Assembly (NCBI GenBank): GCA_013360405.1
Contig: JABWBR010000055.1
Span: 1 to 34,809 of the forward strand
Direction of reading: 5' to 3'
DNA from: Saprospiraceae bacterium
GTDB lineage: Bacteria > Bacteroidota > Bacteroidia > Chitinophagales > Saprospiraceae
DNA: 34,809 bases
The first letter of the stretch is position 1; every line of letters starts with the position of its first letter. Of this stretch, positions 30,520 to 34,809 are shown piece by piece. The notes beneath the pieces were generated by a model. The model made no database searches and had not been told where the DNA came from. It saw only the letters and a program-made list of their open reading frames with translations. The position numbers were made by a program, and so were the translations under genes.

Positions 30520-32069
30520 GGCCGGACAAGTTGTTTTATTTCGTCCAGTAAATGTACAATTTGTTTTTCTTTTTCCAAAATGCCGGCAATTGCTTCTGCG
30601 GGTTCTACAAACTCGTTTTCATTGCGACGGTTGGGGTTTTTCCGGTCCAGGTTGGCGGAAATGAGTTTGCCGCCGTTGTACTGCAGGATGTCGGCAACGG
30701 GTAGGCGCCAGGCGTTTTCGTTTTCGGTTCGGTTGTCCCACCATTCGATGCAGCCGGCAAATTCGTCGTACTGCATGGAGTTGGTTTTGCTATATTTTTT
30801 GCGTCCGATCGGGGGCAGGATTTCATAAAACCAAACTTCCTGGGTTGACGCTCCGTGTTCAAAAAACAGCAGGTTGGAAGGTATCGAAGTGTAGGGTTCA
30901 AACACGCCGTCGGGCAGGCGCACGATAGTGTGCAAGTTGAATTCCTTCAACATTTGTTCTTTGATGCGGGCGGCTATGCCGTCTGCAAATAAAGTGCCGT
31001 TGGGTACGACAACGGCAGCCCGTCCGCCGCGTGAGCCTGGTTTGGCGCGTTTCAGCCGTCTCATAATCAGTTGCAGAAATAATAGCGTTGTTTCAGCGGT
31101 GCGCATATCGTCGGGGAAGTTGTTCAGGATACCGCGTTCTTCTTCACCGCCGAAGGGTGGGTTGGTCAGTATGATGTCCACCCTTTCAATGTCGCCGATA
31201 TCGCGCAGGGGTGTTCGCAGGCTGTTTCCGCTATCGATACTGGGATATTCCAGGCCGTGGAGCAGCAGGTTCATCTGGCAGAGCAGATAGGGTAGAGGTT
31301 TGGCTTCTCCGCCGTAAATGCTGCTTTGTTGCAGCGTTTCGTATTGTTCAACGGTTTGGGCTTGCTTGCGCAGATGTTCAAAAGTTTCCACCAAAAAGCC
31401 GCCTGTGCCGGCGGCGGGGTCGAGTACGCTTTCGCCCAATTGCGGGTTGAGCATTTGCACCATAAACTTTACCACCGGGCGTGGCGTGTAAAACTCACCG
31501 GCGTCGCCCGAAGCGTCGCGCATTTCTTTCAGGATGCTTTCGTACAGGTGCGAGAGCGTGTAAATTTCTTCCGTGCTGTTGAAGTGGATGCCGTCTATTT
31601 TGTCCACCACGTCGCGAAGCAGGTAGCCGTTTATCATCCGGTTGGAGATGCCCCGGAACACGGTTGCAATCACGTCTTTACGGGTACTGCCCGTTTCGCT
31701 TTGCAGGCTTCTGAGATAGTAGAACAAACCAGCGCCTTCTTTTCCATCGGGCAGGGTGCATTTTTCGTTGTTGATAAAACTCAGCAGGTCATCGCCGGTG
31801 AGGTTCTGGTTTTTGGCCCAATCGCGCCAACGGTATGGTTGCCCGATGGCAGGCTTGTATTTTTGGCGTTTCAGCAGGGCTTTGGTTTCCAGTTCCTGCT
31901 CCACATCATCGAGGAATTTCAAAAACATGATCCAGGTCAGCATAGGCAGCCGGTCGGCATCGCCATTCAGCCCTTTGTCTTTGCGCATGATGTCCCGGCA
32001 GGATTTTACCAGCCCGGACAGGCGTTGTGCCGTCGTTTCAGGATTTGCTTCTTTTTGTCGTTTTGCCAT
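30516..32069 (-). CDS. hsdM: Type I restriction-modification methyltransferase subunit
   Basis: HsdM transfers a methyl group from SAM to adenine N6 in the target, as part of the HsdM2S methylase and HsdR2M2S nuclease. The 517-residue protein has the HsdM N-terminal helical domain (about 12-150), motif X GEFYTPRPVV (191-200), SAM-binding motif I DPAAGTGGFLVE (217-228), and the catalytic N6-adenine motif IV NPPF (303-306). The length is typical. It follows the hsdR stop by 9 bases and its own stop overlaps the small ORF start. No residue is missing from the catalytic motifs. Confidence 0.98.
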   Translation of the reverse strand: MAKRQKEANPETTAQRLSGLVKSCRDIMRKDKGLNGDADRLPMLTWIMFLKFLDDVEQELETKALLKRQKYKPAIGQPYRWRDWAKNQNLTGDDLLSFINNEKCTLPDGKEGAGLFYYLRSLQSETGSTRKDVIATVFRGISNRMINGYLLRDVVDKIDGIHFNSTEEIYTLSHLYESILKEMRDASGDAGEFYTPRPVVKFMVQMLNPQLGESVLDPAAGTGGFLVETFEHLRKQAQTVEQYETLQQSSIYGGEAKPLPYLLCQMNLLLHGLEYPSIDSGNSLRTPLRDIGDIERVDIILTNPPFGGEEERGILNNFPDDMRTAETTLLFLQLIMRRLKRAKPGSRGGRAAVVVPNGTLFADGIAARIKEQMLKEFNLHTIVRLPDGVFEPYTSIPSNLLFFEHGASTQEVWFYEILPPIGRKKYSKTNSMQYDEFAGCIEWWDNRTENENAWRLPVADILQYNGGKLISANLDRKNPNRRNENEFVEPAEAIAGILEKEKQIVHLLDEIKQLVRP

Positions 32070-32078
32070 TGGGTATTG

Positions 32079-34466
32079 TTATGCCGCTTCTGCGTAGAGT
32101 AGTCTTTGAATATCGTCTAAAGCCTTCAACAGGTTCGGCGCTCCGCCAAACAAAGCGGCAATCTCCGTAATATTTCCCTTTTCGGAAATAGGTTTAACTT
32201 CCAAAATGTCGGCGTTTAACTCGTTTACGCCAAACTGGATGTATTTATCCAAAATCAAGTTGATGATTTCCTTGGCCTTCTCCGAATAACCTTCCAATAT
32301 AGCGGCTTGTTTGACTTGTTCGGCGCGTTCGCGGCGGGACATCGGTTTGAGGTCGAAGGCCACAAAGCAAAGCATATCGAAGGGGTCGGCGTCGGTCAAC
32401 CTGGTAATGTCCGATAGTTGATACAGTGAAATACCCCTGCTTTCCAGTTCTGCAATGATGCGATGTCGCTGTTCGGGGTCGGCCCAGTCTTTTTGAAACC
32501 CACCCGCATCGGTGTATAGGGTCCTGATTTGTTCTTTGGCGTATTGGGTAAAATGAACCGTGCGCAACCTTCCGTCCGCGTCCAAAATCTGGACGTTTTC
32601 AACTACAATGGACACTTCGCCCTCCTTGACATAATATTTTTGACGCCCTTCGGCGGAAACAGCAGATGAAAACTTTCGGATTTCCTCATCTGTCCAATCG
32701 GCAGGCGGTTCTTCGGAGGAGATGACTTCGGTTTTGGTTTCTTCACCGCTTTCGTCCATTTCTCCGACTGTTATCAATGGCGGTTCGCCATCAAAATATG
32801 GGTCGGCAAAATTTCGGGTTGCGCTGCCGGTATAGTCCAGAATTGTAAAAAACAGTTTGTCTTTGTCTTCGCGCACCCGTGTGCCGCGCCCAACAATCTG
32901 CTTAAACTCTGTCATAGAGTTGACCATGCGGAATAAGACAACGTTTTTACAGGTCGGTATGTCGACGCCGGTACTTAACAGTTTGGAGGTCGTAACGATA
33001 ACGGGGAAATCCTGTTCGATGTCCATAAATTTACTCAGCAGCCCTTTCCCAATATCGCCTTCTTCCGAAACAATGCGCACAACATAATTTGGATGTTCAC
33101 GCGCCAAATCGGCATTGAGGTTACTCAATTCGCGCCGCATCTGGTCGGCATGATCCTGGTCCACGCAAAAGACAATAGTTTTATCCAGTCGGCCAAATTT
33201 GCGCAAATGCTCCGTCAGGTGCCGGGCAACGGCTTTTGTTCGGGGCAACAATGAGAGGGAATTTTCAAAATCAGCGGTATTGTAAACCCCATCCGGAATG
33301 AGGTTGCCGTGGGCGTCCGTTTGACCAGCCTGCGGTCGCCAGCCCATTGCATCGGCTTCGGTGACTATACGTCTTACGATATACGGCGCTAAAAAACCGT
33401 CTTCAATACCCTGCCGCAAGCTGTATACATATAGCGGGTTGCCAAAATACGCATAAGTATCTTTGTTATCCTGCCGCAAGGGGGTTGCCGTCAATCCCAA
33501 TTGAACGGCAGTTGTAAAGTAATCCAGAATTGCCCGCCAATTGCTTTCATCGGAAGCGCTACCCCTGTGACATTCGTCAATGACGATCAGGTCAAAAAAG
33601 TCTTTTGGAAATTGGCGAAACAGCCCTTGCCGGTTACTATCTTCTGCTAACGACTGATAGGTGGAAAAGTAAATTTCCCGGCTTGTTTTTGCTCCGCTGT
33701 CGGAAACCAACGCCCGCGCATCGCCGAACACGGCAAAATCTTTCGAGTAAGGGTCATCCACTAATATAGTACGATCAGCCAGAAACAACACTTTAGGTCG
33801 TCGGTGTTCGCCGGTCGTATTCCAGCGGTTGTTCCAAAGTTTGTAGATAATTTGAAACGCAATCGAGGTTTTACCCGTGCCTGTTGCCAGCGTAAGTAAA
33901 AGGCGTTTCCTGCCTTCTAAAATGCCCTGTACCGCTCGGTTGACGGCTATTTCCTGGTAATATCGCGGCGGTTTGTCGGGATTTGGAAAAAGCGGTTTCA
34001 GCAATATTTCCTTTATGTATTCGTCTACGGGTTCGGCGGCCTGCAGGCGGTTCCAAAGTTCTTGTGGTGTCGGATACTTGTCTATAACGGTTTCCAGTCC
34101 GGTCAGAAAATCGAACTCAACGATTTCAGCGCCATTGGTAGCGTAGGCGAATTTCAGTCCCAGTATTTCGGCGTAATTTTTAGCCTGTTGCAGGCCGGCG
34201 GCAGCGGTTTTGTACCGCTTTTTTGCTTCGACAACGGCAATCGCGAAGTTCTGGGCAATCCGCAAAATGTAATCTGCTTTCTTGGGGGCTTTCCGTTTAG
34301 CAACCTTGCCCAATACAATGATTTGCCCGGCAGTGAACACCCGCTGCTCCAAAATCTGATCATCTGTCCATTCACTTACATACAGTTTAGGTGTCACCTC
34401 TTTGCGGCAGGTATCGGCTTCGCTATCTTGTTCCAGTATGATAATTTTTTTTTCTTCGGTTGACAT
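32079..34466 (-). CDS. hsdR: Type I restriction endonuclease subunit R
   Basis: HsdR is the ATP-dependent translocase and nuclease of the type I complex. In this 795-residue protein the N-terminal PD-(D/E)xK nuclease domain is seen as KKADYILRI (Asp65) and VVEAKK (Glu80, Lys82). The helicase core follows, with Walker A ATGTGKT (194-200), Walker B DECH (297-300) and motif III LTATP (325-329). The later GRGTRV (motif VI region) and a helical C-terminus complete it. The compact ~795-residue form is that of the EcoEI-like HsdR subgroup, smaller than the ~1000-residue EcoKI type. It is the first gene of the operon, and its ATG follows an A/T-rich promoterless-looking leader with only an imperfect TATATTTA element about 30 bases upstream. 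Confidence 0.98.
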   Translation of the reverse strand: MSTEEKKIIILEQDSEADTCRKEVTPKLYVSEWTDDQILEQRVFTAGQIIVLGKVAKRKAPKKADYILRIAQNFAIAVVEAKKRYKTAAAGLQQAKNYAEILGLKFAYATNGAEIVEFDFLTGLETVIDKYPTPQELWNRLQAAEPVDEYIKEILLKPLFPNPDKPPRYYQEIAVNRAVQGILEGRKRLLLTLATGTGKTSIAFQIIYKLWNNRWNTTGEHRRPKVLFLADRTILVDDPYSKDFAVFGDARALVSDSGAKTSREIYFSTYQSLAEDSNRQGLFRQFPKDFFDLIVIDECHRGSASDESNWRAILDYFTTAVQLGLTATPLRQDNKDTYAYFGNPLYVYSLRQGIEDGFLAPYIVRRIVTEADAMGWRPQAGQTDAHGNLIPDGVYNTADFENSLSLLPRTKAVARHLTEHLRKFGRLDKTIVFCVDQDHADQMRRELSNLNADLAREHPNYVVRIVSEEGDIGKGLLSKFMDIEQDFPVIVTTSKLLSTGVDIPTCKNVVLFRMVNSMTEFKQIVGRGTRVREDKDKLFFTILDYTGSATRNFADPYFDGEPPLITVGEMDESGEETKTEVISSEEPPADWTDEEIRKFSSAVSAEGRQKYYVKEGEVSIVVENVQILDADGRLRTVHFTQYAKEQIRTLYTDAGGFQKDWADPEQRHRIIAELESRGISLYQLSDITRLTDADPFDMLCFVAFDLKPMSRRERAEQVKQAAILEGYSEKAKEIINLILDKYIQFGVNELNADILEVKPISEKGNITEIAALFGGAPNLLKALDDIQRLLYAEAA

Positions 34467-34809
34467 ATCTAGATTTAGATGTGAAAGTTAAATATAAATC
34501 ATTTTCAGTATAATATCTGATACTCTTAATATTCAGCTTGAACTAGAATATTGAAAGCACTCTGCAAATATCGTTCTTGCTGCCTCCTTTGCCAAATTCC
34601 TTTATACAAAAAGTAAATTTATCTGATCTATCACATTGTCATTGATACCTTTGGCGGGCCCCGTGGGCTTACCCTAAAGGCTTCTTGGTATTTTGATTAG
34701 TTCTTACCATTGTTGAATCCAGTTAAGTCATACTAACCCTAAATCCAGAAAAGTCGTACAAACTATATCCTGCCAGTCGAAAGGGATTGGCAGTTGTAAA
34801 TCAGGTACG
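34467..34809. other. 343-base non-coding region with weak repeats
   Basis: No gene was found here. It contains an imperfect direct repeat (aatccagttaagtcatacta at 34716-34735 and aatccagaaaagtcgtacaa at 34742-34761, 26-base spacing), a weak hairpin with CCTTT (34648-34652) and AAAGG (34676-34680), and the presumed hsdR promoter region at its left end. No exact TAnnTTTG is seen for hsdR. The composition is less coding-like than the rest of the window. Confidence 0.5.

Noticed and set aside
34640-34690. A CCTTT/AAAGG hairpin as a terminator for a gene beyond the window.
   Set aside because: The stem is only 5 bp with a long loop, and there is no T-tract.

Overview
The window looks like a chromosomal segment of a free-living member of the Bacteroidetes, most likely of the Saprospiraceae/Lewinella type. 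The evidence is a secreted protein with a type IX secretion (T9SS) C-terminal sorting domain, dockerin- and SprB-like repeats, a GTP-type PEP carboxykinase, a zinc-free (type B) ribosomal protein L31, an alternative GlmU-like protein typical of this phylum, several TAnnTTTG promoter elements, and almost no Shine-Dalgarno sequences in front of genes. Genus-level placement is inference.

Layout. 1-800: an isolated A/T-rich secreted hypothetical gene. 805-4.7 kb: two membrane proteins, a secreted protein with a ligand-binding-like N-terminus, and an amidohydrolase. 4.8-8.6 kb: a secreted propeller-like protein and a TonB-dependent receptor; a perfect 16-bp palindrome beside the receptor promoter suggests metal-dependent control. 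8.8-10.8 kb: pckG, its terminator, then a possible sigma-54-driven short RNA. 10.8-14.6 kb (minus strand): a GlmU-like enzyme, an SCO lipoprotein, a GmhB-type phosphatase and a DUF1963 protein. 14.7-21.6 kb: housekeeping and small-molecule genes (rpmE2, RluA-type pseudouridine synthase, Nudix hydrolase, aroA, phoH, SAM hydroxide adenosyltransferase, ABM-fold protein, outer-membrane barrel, cysteine-less thioredoxin-fold protein). 21.6-22.1 kb: a 514-base gap with two dyads, a promoter element and a strong intrinsic terminator that together bound a possible ~150-nt transcript. 22.1-27.5 kb: a 1069-residue cohesin/dockerin/SprB/T9SS surface protein, an OsmC protein and a propeller/CARDB-like protein.

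27.6-34.5 kb is the most interesting part. It is a tightly packed minus-strand operon: hsdR, hsdM, a small unknown ORF overlapping both neighbours by 4 bases, hsdS, then a HipA/CtkA-like kinase overlapping by 4 bases a small HipA-N1 (HipS-like) protein. This reads as a type I restriction-modification system carrying a split HipA-type kinase module with reversed gene order and no HipB, a plausible second layer of phage defence or a guard for the restriction system.

A second theme is the intergenic DNA. Many gene ends are built from dispersed repeats: a 20-bp palindrome whose flanking TAG serves as the stop codon of three genes, and hairpins built from short tandem 'words' (GACAACAGAGAACT, CAGCAGTCGGCAGT, ACCGCAGAGT, CAGGAGGTAAC and others) that abut start or stop codons. 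In two places similar words appear inside coding sequence and encode extra peptide.
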